Shown: positions 1 through 9,374 of the stretch, in pieces
Layout of the letters: the number at the start of each line of letters is the position of its first letter
How positions within the stretch are numbered: position 1 is the first letter of the stretch
Source: Geobacteraceae bacterium
Lineage (GTDB): Bacteria > Desulfobacterota > Desulfuromonadia > Geobacterales > Geobacteraceae
Length of the DNA stretch: 64,000 nucleotides
Assembly (NCBI GenBank): GCA_009773645.1
Contig: WSYB01000004.1
Location: 43,213-107,212 of the forward strand
Direction: 5' to 3'
Position numbers and translations under genes: made by a program
Notes under the pieces: generated by a model
Told to the model about the DNA's origin: nothing
The model's input: only the letters and a program-made list of their open reading frames with translations
Database searches by the model: none

Positions 1-34
1 GGTCGAACTGCTGAGGGAATATTTGAGGCATTAA
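1..34 (+). CDS. 3' end of an ankyrin-repeat gene (partial)
   Basis: The first bases encode VELLREYLRH and a TAA stop. This is nearly identical to the last ten residues of the complete ankyrin gene that ends at 2141 (VELLREYMRH). The similarity continues past the stop for about 25 bases, so a paralogous ankyrin gene ends here and most of it lies outside the window. The two copies are in the same orientation, which suggests tandem duplication. Confidence 0.7.
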   Translation, partial: VELLREYLRH

Positions 35-506
35 ATTGTCATGGTCAAACATGAAGGTCCCGGACAGACCTAGGAAAATTTAACAGTGGGTGCATAACGT
101 GTTGACCGGCTTTGAAGTTTTATCCATCATCGGCACTCAATTTGACCTACATGATTTCAATTACTCCGGCAAATCACGCATAGATAGAGATGCAAATGGG
201 TCACCTCGACGCCGATGTGGGTCACAATTGAAATCAGCACAACTTCAGTTCGAGTCCGTGCTGGCTCCCCGAGCGTGACGTCAGCAAAACTTTTTTTCTC
301 ACAATTCCAGCTTTTTGATGACTCCAGTCAGTAAAGAAAAATCATCCTAGAACTGAATATAGTTACCGGCAGATTTTAGAAAAATATATAATTTAGTATC
401 AAACACATGCGACATTTTCTGTCACGTACTTATGCCATAATCAGTTCAATAAAAAACTCATGGACGCAACCATGGCACGTTCAGCAGAGGAAACAGCAAG
501 CATTCT
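35..506. other. Intergenic region with possible IS21-like debris
   Basis: No convincing gene is seen. The 62-codon open frame at 90-278 has no ribosome-binding site and no family resemblance. At about 196-226 the motif GGGTCAC occurs twice on either side of a GC-rich spacer, reminiscent of the repeated GTGGGTCA blocks in IS21-family ends; no IS21 genes are present, so this is at most a scar. From about 290 on the sequence is AT-rich and probably carries the promoter of the ankyrin gene, but I see no clear -35/-10 pair. Confidence 0.35.
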
Positions 507-518
507 ATGGAGGTGAAT

Positions 519-2141
519 ATGAAGCCAATAACCAGGCAAATCCGACAACGCATGCTATATGCCGCTGAGGAAGGTAAATCCAGTCTACTCATGAAACTGC
601 TGCTTATACTGGACAATAGGACTGACGTTCGTGATTATTACGGCAATACTCCTCTGATGCTGGCAGCCCGAAATGGCCATACCAAGTGTGTTAAGGCGTT
701 AATTGCTGCCGGTGGTGACATTGATGCTGAAAACTTCGATTATGAAAAGGCCTTGATCCTGGCGGCACGTGAGGCACACCCTCGAATGGTACGCCTGCTG
801 CTGGAGCATGACGCTCAATGCAACCCTGGCAATTTGAGCAACAGACGGGCACTAGCCAAACTGCGGCCTGAATATAATTCGTTTTACAGAATTCGTTACT
901 TAAATCCATCAACTCCAATTGGCGAAAATTGGGAGCCATGGAGTTCGTTAAAGGACCCATCGGAGCTGCGCATTCAGCGAATCGGTCGATTGATGAGTAA
1001 GGTAATTGAACTGCTGATATCCTACGGGGCTGATGTCAATGCTCTTGATGAACACGGAGACTCTCCTCTTCACAACTTCTTTTCGTTTGATAAGAATGAT
1101 TGGGTACAGTTGTTGTTAAAACACGCCCCTGACCTTAATGCTGTCGATAGCAGCGGATACTCACTTCTTTCTAAGGCCGCTAGGGAGGGGGAACACGATC
1201 TAGCACGATTGCTTCTTGCATCAGGGGCTGATCCTAACATCGGCGAATGGAAACCGATCCATATAATTGCCGGTTTGGCTCAGCCAGCACAATTATTGAA
1301 AGAGCTTATTGCAGCCGGGGCGGATGTTAACGTGCAGGATAAAGATACAGGAAAGACTGCACTGCATGAGGCATGCGGTCGAGGGAAAGACAATAAGGAG
1401 ATTGCGCAAATTTTGTTAGAAGCCGGTGCCGATCCGACTATCAAGGATAATTATGGTTTTACGCCCGCAGATTACGCGATGATGTTTGCCATAGGCAGTG
1501 CCTCAGACGAACTTGAAGGCCTCATTCCCTTTAATATTGGCCATGCACGCTTTTTATCGACTGCCATAACAGGTGACTTCGATGCCCTAAAAGCACAACT
1601 GCCCGACATAATGCCGGATAAAATTAAGACATTGGCTTTGAATATAGCAATCGCCAGCAGGAAATATGAGTGCTGTCAACTATTATTGGATAATGGAGCA
1701 GATCCAAATGGATTTGATATTCGTGGACTTACACCGTTGACTGGCGCGGTATCTATGGTTGATATTGACCTTGTTGGTTTGTTGCTTTCATACAAGGTTG
1801 ACCTTGAACGGGCAACCAGCTGGGGCCAAAAGCCGCTATTTCTCGCCTGCCAATGTCGCATTGATGGATTGCCACAAGACGAACTATCACAAACGCGATT
1901 GAATATGGCTGAACTATTACTGGAACGTGGTGCAGACGTAGAAGGAGCCGACAACCACGGGTGGACGCCGTTGCGTCAGGCTGTAGTTGCGATGAATGAC
2001 ATTAATCTTGCCCGTTTGTTGCTTCAGCATGGCGCAAAACCTGACAAAAAAGATGATTCCGATACTTCCCCCCTTCAACTCGCCGAACTGTTCTGTTCTT
2101 CTGAAATGGTCGAACTGCTGCGGGAATATATGAGACATTAA
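519..2141 (+). CDS. Ankyrin-repeat protein
   Basis: A protein of about 540 residues built almost wholly of ankyrin repeats. Typical consensus pieces include GNTPLMLAARNGH near the N-terminus, GKTALHEACGRG in the middle and GWTPLRQAVVA near the end, with repeated LLLxxGADPN turns. There is no signal peptide or membrane segment, so it is probably a cytoplasmic protein-binding scaffold; the partner cannot be told. An in-frame ATG at 507 exists, but GGAGGTG at 509-515 sits correctly ahead of the ATG at 519, so I prefer 519. Its 3' end and downstream flank match the first 58 bases of the window, so it is the second member of a tandem pair. Confidence 0.85.
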   Translation: MKPITRQIRQRMLYAAEEGKSSLLMKLLLILDNRTDVRDYYGNTPLMLAARNGHTKCVKALIAAGGDIDAENFDYEKALILAAREAHPRMVRLLLEHDAQCNPGNLSNRRALAKLRPEYNSFYRIRYLNPSTPIGENWEPWSSLKDPSELRIQRIGRLMSKVIELLISYGADVNALDEHGDSPLHNFFSFDKNDWVQLLLKHAPDLNAVDSSGYSLLSKAAREGEHDLARLLLASGADPNIGEWKPIHIIAGLAQPAQLLKELIAAGADVNVQDKDTGKTALHEACGRGKDNKEIAQILLEAGADPTIKDNYGFTPADYAMMFAIGSASDELEGLIPFNIGHARFLSTAITGDFDALKAQLPDIMPDKIKTLALNIAIASRKYECCQLLLDNGADPNGFDIRGLTPLTGAVSMVDIDLVGLLLSYKVDLERATSWGQKPLFLACQCRIDGLPQDELSQTRLNMAELLLERGADVEGADNHGWTPLRQAVVAMNDINLARLLLQHGAKPDKKDDSDTSPLQLAELFCSSEMVELLREYMRH

Positions 2142-2184
2142 ATGGTCAAACATGAAGGTTGTTTCAGCGGGGAGCAGCAACAAG

Positions 2185-2529
2185 TCACGCGACTAGCGCC
2201 TTCTGCGGCTCATGTTCCGCGACGGGCACCGAGTACACGATTACCTTGCCTAGTGAGGTATCGATTTCAGCACAGACAGCCGTTTCAGGGTCATAGGTCG
2301 GAATCGTTTTCAGAATTGGGTATTTCGACCAGATTACGGAGCAGTATTTTTGATACTGGTTTCTTTCCGTCAAAGCCGCAGTGTAGCCATATGGCGCGAG
2401 GTCAACGCTGTCGCAAGTTTCTGTGAGAACGAGGATATCAGGATCGATAGAAACGATTCGTTGTGTCTGCAACTCAATCGGTCTGCTGCCGTTTGAGGCA
2501 TGGTCCAAGTTCCAGGCCGCGACTCTCAT
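2185..2529 (-). pseudogene. Truncated endonuclease/exonuclease/phosphatase-family protein
   Basis: The 114-residue product begins like a metal-dependent EEP-fold nuclease/phosphatase: MRVAAWNLDHAS supplies the conserved Asn and LVLTET the metal-binding Glu. Family members usually run 230-280 residues and need C-terminal Asp and His catalytic residues, which are absent. The reading frame stops close to where the ankyrin 3' flank begins (about 2160), so the gene appears to have been cut by the rearrangement that placed the ankyrin copy beside it. It is probably inactive. A complete copy next to the first ankyrin gene, outside the window, is possible. Confidence 0.6.
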
Positions 2530-2550
2530 AGGTTCCCTATGGCTTGTGGT

Positions 2551-2697
2551 CTACAGTACTATGACATAATCGAGGTCTTCTTCGGATTTGAGGTAAATCC
2601 GCTTGTTCGTCCAGTTGTACCCGTCTGGAATCTTGTCGGCGCCTTCTCTTTTGCCAGAGGTACGGACTTTATTTTCTTGAACTTCCCATTGTGTTTT
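2551..2697 (-). pseudogene. Remnant of an unidentified coding region
   Basis: An open frame of 48 codons without a start codon ends in TAG at 2551-2553, 20 bases ahead of the EEP-like fragment on the same strand. The peptide, which includes DGYNWTNKRIYLKSEEDLDY, has ordinary protein-like composition, and the same frame upstream is broken by a TAA at 2698-2700. I read it as the tail of a decayed gene truncated near the IS630 insertion. No family was recognised. Confidence 0.3.
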
Positions 2698-2767
2698 TTA
2701 TAAATGGGCATAAGGATTCCATTGCTGACTCAAGATTGATGTATCCTGCTCCTGTTACTGACCTTGG

Positions 2768-2793
2768 TTAGTATTACTCCGGCAATTAAACAG
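2768..2793 (+). repeat. IS630 left inverted repeat
   Basis: A 26-bp sequence containing TATTACTCCGGCAA pairs as an inverted repeat with 3868-3893 with about five mismatches. It lies just beyond the 3' end of the transposase gene. Confidence 0.65.
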
Positions 2794-3890
2794 ATCAATT
2801 ATGCTGCATAAGCAGCACATGGGTGCTCAAAGAACTTTTTCACCTTGCTCCGGTCGTTCTGGAGATGACACATGTGCTTTCTGGCCTTTGATTCAAGCTG
2901 TTTGGCATTCTGTGCCCGTACCCCTGAATGGACACGTCCTTTCAGGCTGTTGTTGAGATACTCGTCCGGATTCAACTCTGGTGAATAGGACGGCAGGTAG
3001 AACACTTCAATTTTCTCCCGGTGTTTCTCCAGCCAGTTCGTAACCGCCCCACTGTGGTGGACTTTCAGGTTGTCGAGGATCAGATACACTTTTCGCCCTG
3101 CATCCTTGATGAGTCTTTTCATAAAAGTAATCAGGCGCTTACTGTTCATGGTCTCTTTGTAGAACATAAATCTGACCTTGCCTTGGTTGGTGATAGCAGA
3201 GATCATATTGATTCGGTCTTTTCTACCGGTTTGACGAAGCATTGGCGTCTTGCCTTTCGGAGAGTACCCCTTCTCCACATTGGCTCCGGTTTGTATGCCT
3301 GATTCGTCGCCCCAATAGATTTCAGCCTTCTCCTGCTTGGCCCGTTTCTCAATGACCGGGTATTCCTTGAGCAGCCAGCTGGCAACGGCAGGAGTGCTTT
3401 GCTCTTTCGCCCACTTTGCCGGTTTCTGGGGAGTAAAACCCCACCGCTTCAGGTATTCGCCAACAGTCCTGATCGGCATGGAGAACCCGCATCGTTGTTC
3501 GATCAGGAGGCGAACGGCATCACGAGTCCAAAGAGCAAAGGAAAGCTTCAGCTGATTTGGTGCCTTGTCGATGATAAGGCGCTTGATTTCAGCTTCCTGT
3601 TCAGCGCTCAGATTACGCTGTTCTCCCTGGCGGCGACCACGTTTGCCTTTGGCTACTGAGCTTGCTCCGCCTTTCTGGTAGCGTGTCCAGACTCGGCTGC
3701 AATGGGATTCAGTGACGCCAACGATGTCAGCAATTTCCTTGTGCGAGCGACCGGCTTTGCGTAGCCTCACGATCTGGTTCCGCAACGCCTCTTGAGCTTC
3801 TTGATTAAGTGTTCGAGCATCGATCTTTTCCATACACGAACTTTATCATACCCATGATCGTTATGCACTATTTATTTGCCGTGGTAATAA
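2771..3890 (-). mobile_element. IS630-family insertion sequence
   Basis: The element holds one transposase gene. Imperfect inverted repeats flank it: 2768-2793 and the reverse complement of 3868-3893 agree at about 21 of 26 positions. A TA dinucleotide lies immediately outside each end (2769-2770 and 3891-3892), as expected for IS630/Tc1-type insertion at TA. The exact tips are inferred from the repeat alignment and the TA pair. Insertion occurred at the 3' end of the gene at 3868-4608. Confidence 0.75.
2799..3833 (-). CDS. IS630-family transposase
   Basis: This 344-residue DDE transposase cuts and joins the ends of its own element. Residues 15-60 form an HTH_23-type helix-turn-helix (AGRSHKEIADIVGVTES). 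The catalytic triad can be read as Asp176 in YWGDESG, Asp254 in LILDNLKVHH and Glu291 in ELNPDEYLNN; the last matches the family's LNPxE block. Length and domain order are normal for IS630 and there is no frameshift, so it may be active. It is the only gene between the two inverted repeats. Confidence 0.9.
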   Translation of the reverse strand: MEKIDARTLNQEAQEALRNQIVRLRKAGRSHKEIADIVGVTESHCSRVWTRYQKGGASSVAKGKRGRRQGEQRNLSAEQEAEIKRLIIDKAPNQLKLSFALWTRDAVRLLIEQRCGFSMPIRTVGEYLKRWGFTPQKPAKWAKEQSTPAVASWLLKEYPVIEKRAKQEKAEIYWGDESGIQTGANVEKGYSPKGKTPMLRQTGRKDRINMISAITNQGKVRFMFYKETMNSKRLITFMKRLIKDAGRKVYLILDNLKVHHSGAVTNWLEKHREKIEVFYLPSYSPELNPDEYLNNSLKGRVHSGVRAQNAKQLESKARKHMCHLQNDRSKVKKFFEHPCAAYAA

Positions 3891-3893
3891 TAA
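3868..3893 (-). repeat. IS630 right inverted repeat
   Basis: On the minus strand this reads TTATTATTACCACGGCAAAT and continues, matching the left end. It also encodes the last codons and the stop of the gene at 3868-4608, so the IS end supplies that gene's stop codon. Confidence 0.65.
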
Positions 3894-4608
3894 AACCAAT
3901 CACTTTTGAATAGTTGACGCCTAATTCTTTAAATTTTACTGCCAGCTCGATAATTGTCGTGAATCTGCTGACTATTTTGCCAAAACGACCCACCTCTTCC
4001 TTGGAAGCCTCTTTTTCGAATAACTGCGTGTTCTGAACTATCATTCCCATACAGTAAGCCAAGGTCTTTCGCATGCCATCTGCGCCCCGTATTTTGTATT
4101 CGGAGATGGAGCGCCTGATGCTTTCCAGCAAATCTAATATAACCGTCTTTAACTGGCCGTCTAAAGGAGCTTTTAAAATCTTTTCGAAAAGCTCGTCGAT
4201 GTCTTTCTTTAAATCGAGCAAGTCATTTTCTTCAATAGGGGTTTCATCGTACCTTGATAAGGTCTCAGCACAATAGGCAAGATTGAGCATTACACCATCA
4301 GATAAATGGGGCTTATATGAATCCCATGGCACATCATAGTTCGTTGCCTTAACAACAACTTCAATTTGAGGAAAGCGAGATAGGTGAAGTTCTACATTAA
4401 CGTCGTCAAGACTAGATATCCTGCTCTTAACATCATCCACAAGTTGGTGCATGGCGGAAATACGCAAAAACAACTCTGTCTTTTCCTGAAGCGGGATATC
4501 AAATACTTGTGACCACATCTGCAATGTGGAGGTGCTACCAGGTGAATTAAGAGCTTGTGTCAGAATCGCATGCAGTCTGCCTGCAGGATTGTTTTTTTTA
4601 CCATCCAT
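3868..4608 (-). CDS. Hypothetical protein with 3' end altered by IS630
   Basis: A 246-residue soluble, mostly helical protein of unknown function, read leftward 11 bases after the type III restriction gene. It contains no motif I recognise. The final codons (IITTANK and stop) lie inside the IS630 inverted repeat, so the original C-terminus has been lost or replaced. The ATG at 4606-4608 is the first in frame. Close spacing suggests the same transcript as mod-res, so it may be an accessory of that system, but this is only positional. Confidence 0.6.
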   Translation of the reverse strand: MDGKKNNPAGRLHAILTQALNSPGSTSTLQMWSQVFDIPLQEKTELFLRISAMHQLVDDVKSRISSLDDVNVELHLSRFPQIEVVVKATNYDVPWDSYKPHLSDGVMLNLAYCAETLSRYDETPIEENDLLDLKKDIDELFEKILKAPLDGQLKTVILDLLESIRRSISEYKIRGADGMRKTLAYCMGMIVQNTQLFEKEASKEEVGRFGKIVSRFTTIIELAVKFKELGVNYSKVIGFIITTANK

Positions 4609-4619
4609 AGACCCCTTGT

Positions 4620-7244
4620 TTACAGTTTCGCCGTTATCGCCGCCAAATCCTTACCCTTCGGCATCACAAAGATACAGGTTCCGCCGCTCCGCTTCTCCCA
4701 CAACTCGCCCAAAGCACGCTTCTCCCGCGAGTCGTCATCCGACCAACGGTCAGCGCCTTTGTACTCCACTGCCAGGAAGCGTCCATCTTTGAGGAGACAG
4801 ACGAAATCCGGGTAGAAGCGGTCGGTTGATGTTTGGAGCCAGAAGGAGTACCGCTCGTTTTTCTCGATGTTCCTGACCCAAAATTTCATCTCCTGGTGGG
4901 TATCAAGGAAGATTGCACAAGCCTCTTCCTCCCCATTCATGCTCCCGATGTTCTTGTAGTAGTGCTTCTGAAAGTGGTAACTGCCATGATATTTCGTATT
5001 ATAGGGATATTCATTTGGGTCGAACGAAAAGCAGAACTCCGGTGTTACCAGCAAGGGGGTCTCGCACTCGGGAAGTAGCAGGGACTGGTATGCCTTGAAG
5101 TGTGCTGCCTTCCGGTGCGCTTCAATTTTGGCTGTCACTTTCTGCCGGAGATTGAACTTGTCATGATACAGCTGGCCTATCGTAAATTTCCGCTCCTCGA
5201 TGAGGTGGTTTATCAATGCGGCTAGGAAGGCCCCGGATTCAGATGGAATGACATCCTGGTGGGGAATATTCCTGTCCAGCCAATAGACCAGGTTCACTAC
5301 CGTCTGGGAGTGGTCATTAGTTAGGAGGTTCATCTGCTCCTGCAGGTCTTGGATGAACCTCTTACCAATCTTTCCCTTGTCGGTGATATCGATTTCGACA
5401 ACCTTGCCGTCGAATGGCTTCTGTGAGTATTCAGCATCCGTCAGTTTGAAATCGCACTGGGAGAGCCGCCAGGGCCTGTCCAGAAAATAGGTATCCTCGA
5501 ATTGGACAAAAAGCTCTCCTTGCTTTATTGCCAGGGCCGGTACGGAGAATGGCTCCCCTCTCTCAGCTGGTGATTTCGCCGCTGCCGGTAGACCTCGGGT
5601 CTTTCGGTAAACCCGCTCTACAGCTGCCTTCCCTTCAGGGGTCGTGAAGCATTCCTGCAAAGCATGTTTATCCGGTTCGGCCATGACACCCTTGAAGGTT
5701 ATTTCGCCTTTCTGTTCGTCGTAAGAAACCTTGCTGGCGACTTCTGCGGGAAGGGCATCGAGCTTCGGGGGTTCAGGTACCGGCTCAACGACATGAGTCC
5801 AGAAGTGCTCCATTTCACCCTGTTTCCCAGTCGGGGCCTTAAGGATGAAGTCTTTCGCTTCTTGCCTATTGAAACCGTTTTGCACAAGGGCATCTTCAAG
5901 GGCATTCGCGGCATCGACAAAATCTTTCGAGGCAGAGAAGGCATAGGCCATATTCAAGTCGTCATTGTTCTTCTTCTCTGCATTCGGAAGCCTCATAATG
6001 CGGCCAAGAATCTGCTCTACAGCTGTCGAGGAGCGCATTTCCGCTACGGAACATAGGACATAAGCAAAGGGGCAATCCCAGCCTTCCCTGAGCGCTTGAA
6101 CTGTGATGATGTACCTAATTTCACAAGTTGGTAATGACAGGTCGATGCCTTCGAGTCCCTTATCCGTTCCGGTCGCCCGGCATATCTGTTCAGACGGTAT
6201 CTGGCAATCTTCAAGCAAGCACTGTTCAACGACCTCCACGGTCAGCCGTTCCTGCCCCTGTAATTGGGATTGGGCTTGAATCAGCATGATGGGCCTGATG
6301 TACTCACCGGTAGCCTTACGCTCGGAACCTGCTTCATCCTCCAGGTGGCTCCTCATGGTTATTGCGTCATCGAGGAGTTCCTTCCAGTTGGGCCGCGTCT
6401 CAAGCCGGATTGGAAGCTTTATCATCCTGTCGGCTTTAAGTTCAGCTGCGGACACCGAATGAAGAACGTTGCTCGGGCTTTTTTCGGTATCCGGGGTTGC
6501 TGTAAATTCGATAATGCAGGATGGATTGAATCGGGCAAGGGTCTCGAAAGACAAGGTGGTTCGTGCGTTATGGGCTTCGTCTACGATGATAATGGGGCGG
6601 TGGAGCCGTAACAGATTTGCAAGGGATTGAATCGGCCTGCCGTCCTCATATTTTTCAAGGGACTCCAGAAGAGCTGGGTCGATTCCATTGAAGTGCTCCA
6701 TCAACGCCCCGGACTGTTCATAGACCTTTCGGCCCTCAGTATCGTCAACACGGAACGCCTGAATAGTGGAGACGATAATCGTTGCCCCGGTTGCAAGAGT
6801 CGGGCGGGTCACATAGAGTGCTTCCTGAATTGAGAGGACATTGGTTGTCGGGAACGTTTCTTCGACTGCCTGGCAGTAAGGGTGGCTCTTATCCTTCAGG
6901 GCCTTCAGGGTCTGCTCGCGGATTGTATTTGACGGGACAAGCCAGAGCACAACGGGAGAATCGGCATGTAAGAGTTCTTTGGCCGCAACGTTGATGGAAT
7001 AGCAGGCTACAAGGGTCTTCCCGCCTCCCGTGGGAATTCTGAGACAGACATAAGGGAGTCCGGGTAGCTCGTCTACCGCCGTGAATGACAGCCCCTTGCC
7101 AAAAGTGTCACGAGTTGTCTTAAAATAGGCAAGCTCGACATCATCAAGTTGTTGGTATGTCTTGAAGAACACCTGTAAGGCGATGAGAGCTTTGCGTTGA
7201 TATTCTTTTGGTTCAATCTTTTTGATTATTTGGGGAGCACTCAT
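4620..7244 (-). CDS. res: Type III restriction enzyme, Res subunit
   Basis: The 874-residue ATP-dependent translocase/endonuclease partner of Mod cleaves DNA when two unmethylated sites are met. SF2 helicase motifs are clear: I (PTGGGKT, residues 71-77), II (VDEAH, about 222-226), III (TATPD, about 250) and VI (GRIMRLP, about 413). The C-terminal nuclease shows the PD...ExK pattern as YPDFV near 812 and AVEYKG near 825. Its start overlaps the end of mod by 4 bases (7241-7244), so the two are translationally coupled. Length is normal for the family and no break is seen, so the subunit looks intact. Confidence 0.93.
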   Translation of the reverse strand: MSAPQIIKKIEPKEYQRKALIALQVFFKTYQQLDDVELAYFKTTRDTFGKGLSFTAVDELPGLPYVCLRIPTGGGKTLVACYSINVAAKELLHADSPVVLWLVPSNTIREQTLKALKDKSHPYCQAVEETFPTTNVLSIQEALYVTRPTLATGATIIVSTIQAFRVDDTEGRKVYEQSGALMEHFNGIDPALLESLEKYEDGRPIQSLANLLRLHRPIIIVDEAHNARTTLSFETLARFNPSCIIEFTATPDTEKSPSNVLHSVSAAELKADRMIKLPIRLETRPNWKELLDDAITMRSHLEDEAGSERKATGEYIRPIMLIQAQSQLQGQERLTVEVVEQCLLEDCQIPSEQICRATGTDKGLEGIDLSLPTCEIRYIITVQALREGWDCPFAYVLCSVAEMRSSTAVEQILGRIMRLPNAEKKNNDDLNMAYAFSASKDFVDAANALEDALVQNGFNRQEAKDFILKAPTGKQGEMEHFWTHVVEPVPEPPKLDALPAEVASKVSYDEQKGEITFKGVMAEPDKHALQECFTTPEGKAAVERVYRKTRGLPAAAKSPAERGEPFSVPALAIKQGELFVQFEDTYFLDRPWRLSQCDFKLTDAEYSQKPFDGKVVEIDITDKGKIGKRFIQDLQEQMNLLTNDHSQTVVNLVYWLDRNIPHQDVIPSESGAFLAALINHLIEERKFTIGQLYHDKFNLRQKVTAKIEAHRKAAHFKAYQSLLLPECETPLLVTPEFCFSFDPNEYPYNTKYHGSYHFQKHYYKNIGSMNGEEEACAIFLDTHQEMKFWVRNIEKNERYSFWLQTSTDRFYPDFVCLLKDGRFLAVEYKGADRWSDDDSREKRALGELWEKRSGGTCIFVMPKGKDLAAITAKL

Positions 7245-8956
7245 GACGCTTTCACCTCGTAAGGAATTTGCCGGAAGATGATGTTGTTTCGCCTCATGAA
7301 GGCATCCCCGATAAGACAGCCGTTGCCGTAAATTATCCGTGTGCCGTCATGGGGAGCAAGGGACGCCAGAACCTTTTGGGTTAAGACATTTCCGCCATCA
7401 TCGGTTTTGTCCCCCAGGATTCCGTTGTAGAGGAGGTAAATGCCGATACCGTTGGATACCCCAAGAAATGGAGATTTCAGGTCAGAATCGACCGGTAACG
7501 GCTCCCCTGTTGCAACGAAAAAGACATGGTGGGCAAGGTCGCCGAATTTGACAGCCTGATTAATTTGACCCTCCGGTGTAAAGAGAGGTTCCCCAAGTTC
7601 ACAGAAACGGAAGCCGCCGCCGAGTCCTGGTACCGCTTCGTTTTTGGCATTCTTGTAGCCGGTCGTCACTCGTTTCAAGCGCTCCGCAGTGATTTCCCGC
7701 GCAATTTGAGGCTTCATCTCGACAAGAATGAATCGGCGGGACTGCTTATCGCTCTTGTTTAGCTTCATGATAGCGTGGCCGGTGGTTCCTGAACCGGCAA
7801 AAGAATCAAGAATGAGGTCGTCGCCGGAAGTTGTGAAGCTGATAATCTCTTCAAGCAATGCTGTAGGCTTAGGAAAGTCGAACGGTCGTTTGTCGTGGTG
7901 GAGTATTTCCTTTATCTCGTTGGTACCTACCCGGCCATCCAGCGTAAAGAGGCTTGAAAGCTTGGCCCGGTAATCCTTTACGTACACCTTCAATTCGACA
8001 AGCTTTGTTTCGTCATCTCCAAATAAAATCCGCTTCTCTGATATCAACCGCTCCATAGTCTCTTGTGGGAAGCGATACCCCATCATTGGCTCTTTGCAGG
8101 GTTTCTTGGTATCAGGATGAATTACGTCATAGCGATACCCTTCTTTACCGGGGTTGTGGACGCTTTGGCTTCCGGTATATATCCCGTCATCATCGATATA
8201 TTTATAGCGGTCAAAAGGCCAAAGCTCGTTCTTGTTTACTCGAAACCATTTTGTGTAAGCTGCTTTCCGCTCTTCGAGGTCAGGATACTTACTGATAAAA
8301 TCTTCTCCTATCTGCAGTAGGCGCTCCTTCACGTCAAGATTTGGTGACTTCCAAACGGACTCTAGCTTTGATTTATTCCGTGCATAACAGAGGATATATT
8401 CATGCTCTAGGGCTATATTCGTGGGGTTGTTATCCGTGGCGTTATCCCAAATTATAGTGCCTATCCTGTTTGTAACTCCGAATATCTCATCAAGAAGCTG
8501 CCTCAGATTTGCGTACTCGACTTCATCAATGCTGGCGAAGATTACCCCGTCTTCACGTAAAAACCCATGCAGCAAGGAAAGCCGGGGATACAGCATGCAT
8601 AGCCATTTGTCATGACGTGATAAATCTTCTGCTTCAGCCCCTACAACGCGATTTAACCAGTCTTTGATTTCAGGACTGCTCACGTTGTCGTTGTAAATCC
8701 AGCCGGTACGCTTGCCCTTCTCATCCCGTTCATCGACGCCGGTATTGTACGGCGGGTCTATGTAGATGCACTTCACCTGCCCGGCGTAGTACGGAAGCAA
8801 TGCCTTCAAGGCGAGAAGGTTATCCCCTTGGACGAGAAGATTCCCGCTGCCGGGTTCCCCCACTGACAGTTCTTCATTACATTTGAGTAGGTGGAAAGGC
8901 ACTTTCTTGTGGTGTTCGACGACGGCTTTTTTGCCTATCCAGTCTAAAACGGGCAT
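7241..8956 (-). CDS. mod: Type III DNA methyltransferase, Mod subunit
   Basis: A 571-residue amino-methyltransferase, probably N6-adenine, that carries target recognition for the type III system. The catalytic DPPY motif (YIDPPYNTG) is near residue 66 and the SAM-binding FAGSGTTG near 387, the order of beta-class enzymes. The stretch between them would hold the target-recognition domain; the recognised site cannot be deduced. It is followed by res with a 4-base overlap. A broken copy of its first codons is found at 15722-15779, beyond the large helicase gene, which points to rearrangement of the locus. Confidence 0.93.
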   Translation of the reverse strand: MPVLDWIGKKAVVEHHKKVPFHLLKCNEELSVGEPGSGNLLVQGDNLLALKALLPYYAGQVKCIYIDPPYNTGVDERDEKGKRTGWIYNDNVSSPEIKDWLNRVVGAEAEDLSRHDKWLCMLYPRLSLLHGFLREDGVIFASIDEVEYANLRQLLDEIFGVTNRIGTIIWDNATDNNPTNIALEHEYILCYARNKSKLESVWKSPNLDVKERLLQIGEDFISKYPDLEERKAAYTKWFRVNKNELWPFDRYKYIDDDGIYTGSQSVHNPGKEGYRYDVIHPDTKKPCKEPMMGYRFPQETMERLISEKRILFGDDETKLVELKVYVKDYRAKLSSLFTLDGRVGTNEIKEILHHDKRPFDFPKPTALLEEIISFTTSGDDLILDSFAGSGTTGHAIMKLNKSDKQSRRFILVEMKPQIAREITAERLKRVTTGYKNAKNEAVPGLGGGFRFCELGEPLFTPEGQINQAVKFGDLAHHVFFVATGEPLPVDSDLKSPFLGVSNGIGIYLLYNGILGDKTDDGGNVLTQKVLASLAPHDGTRIIYGNGCLIGDAFMRRNNIIFRQIPYEVKAS

Positions 8957-9011
8957 TCAATTCTCCGGTGAGATATGGGATATTTATTTTTAGCTTCCTG
9001 AAATGTTGAAA

Positions 9012-9302
9012 TTAATCGCCGAAGTGAAACCATTCCTCTTCAGTCAGTAAACGCAAAAAGGCATCAACTTTCTCAAGATCTCCGTGTTTTTCTGCGTAAT
9101 CTATATGTTCCTGCAATCGCATCACTTTTAGCAATCCAGGAGAGTCGTCCCAGGCTGCAAGAATTAAGGGTAATGATGGTTCCCAACCACCACTACCCTT
9201 GCGCTTCTTATCAGGTAACATTTCCCACAACTCATGCCATTTACCGGGCATGGGGCAAACTCGGTTGTTGTCTTTGACATATTCCTTAAGTGATTCAAGC
9301 AT
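9012..9302 (-). CDS. Small hypothetical protein between helicase and mod
   Basis: A 96-residue acidic protein starting MLESLKEYVKDN. A TTG 27 bases upstream is possible, but GGGGATTG just before the ATG at 9300-9302 favours the shorter form. A tryptophan-rich middle (GGWEPSLPLILAAWDD) precedes a helical C-terminus ending EEWFHFGD. It lies 50-70 bases from both neighbours in the leftward defence block. No family function is known to me; an accessory or regulatory role is a guess from position. Confidence 0.65.
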   Translation of the reverse strand: MLESLKEYVKDNNRVCPMPGKWHELWEMLPDKKRKGSGGWEPSLPLILAAWDDSPGLLKVMRLQEHIDYAEKHGDLEKVDAFLRLLTEEEWFHFGD

Positions 9303-9374
9303 ATCAATCCCCAGTAGTACCAATGGCAAGCGACCACTTCTGAAATCAGTGATTAAAATAGCTATACAGCTGAA

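Noticed and set aside
225..285. tRNA 3'-end-like sequence (TTCGAGTCC)
   Set aside because: The flanking bases do not form a T-stem or acceptor stem and do not match either tRNA in the window.
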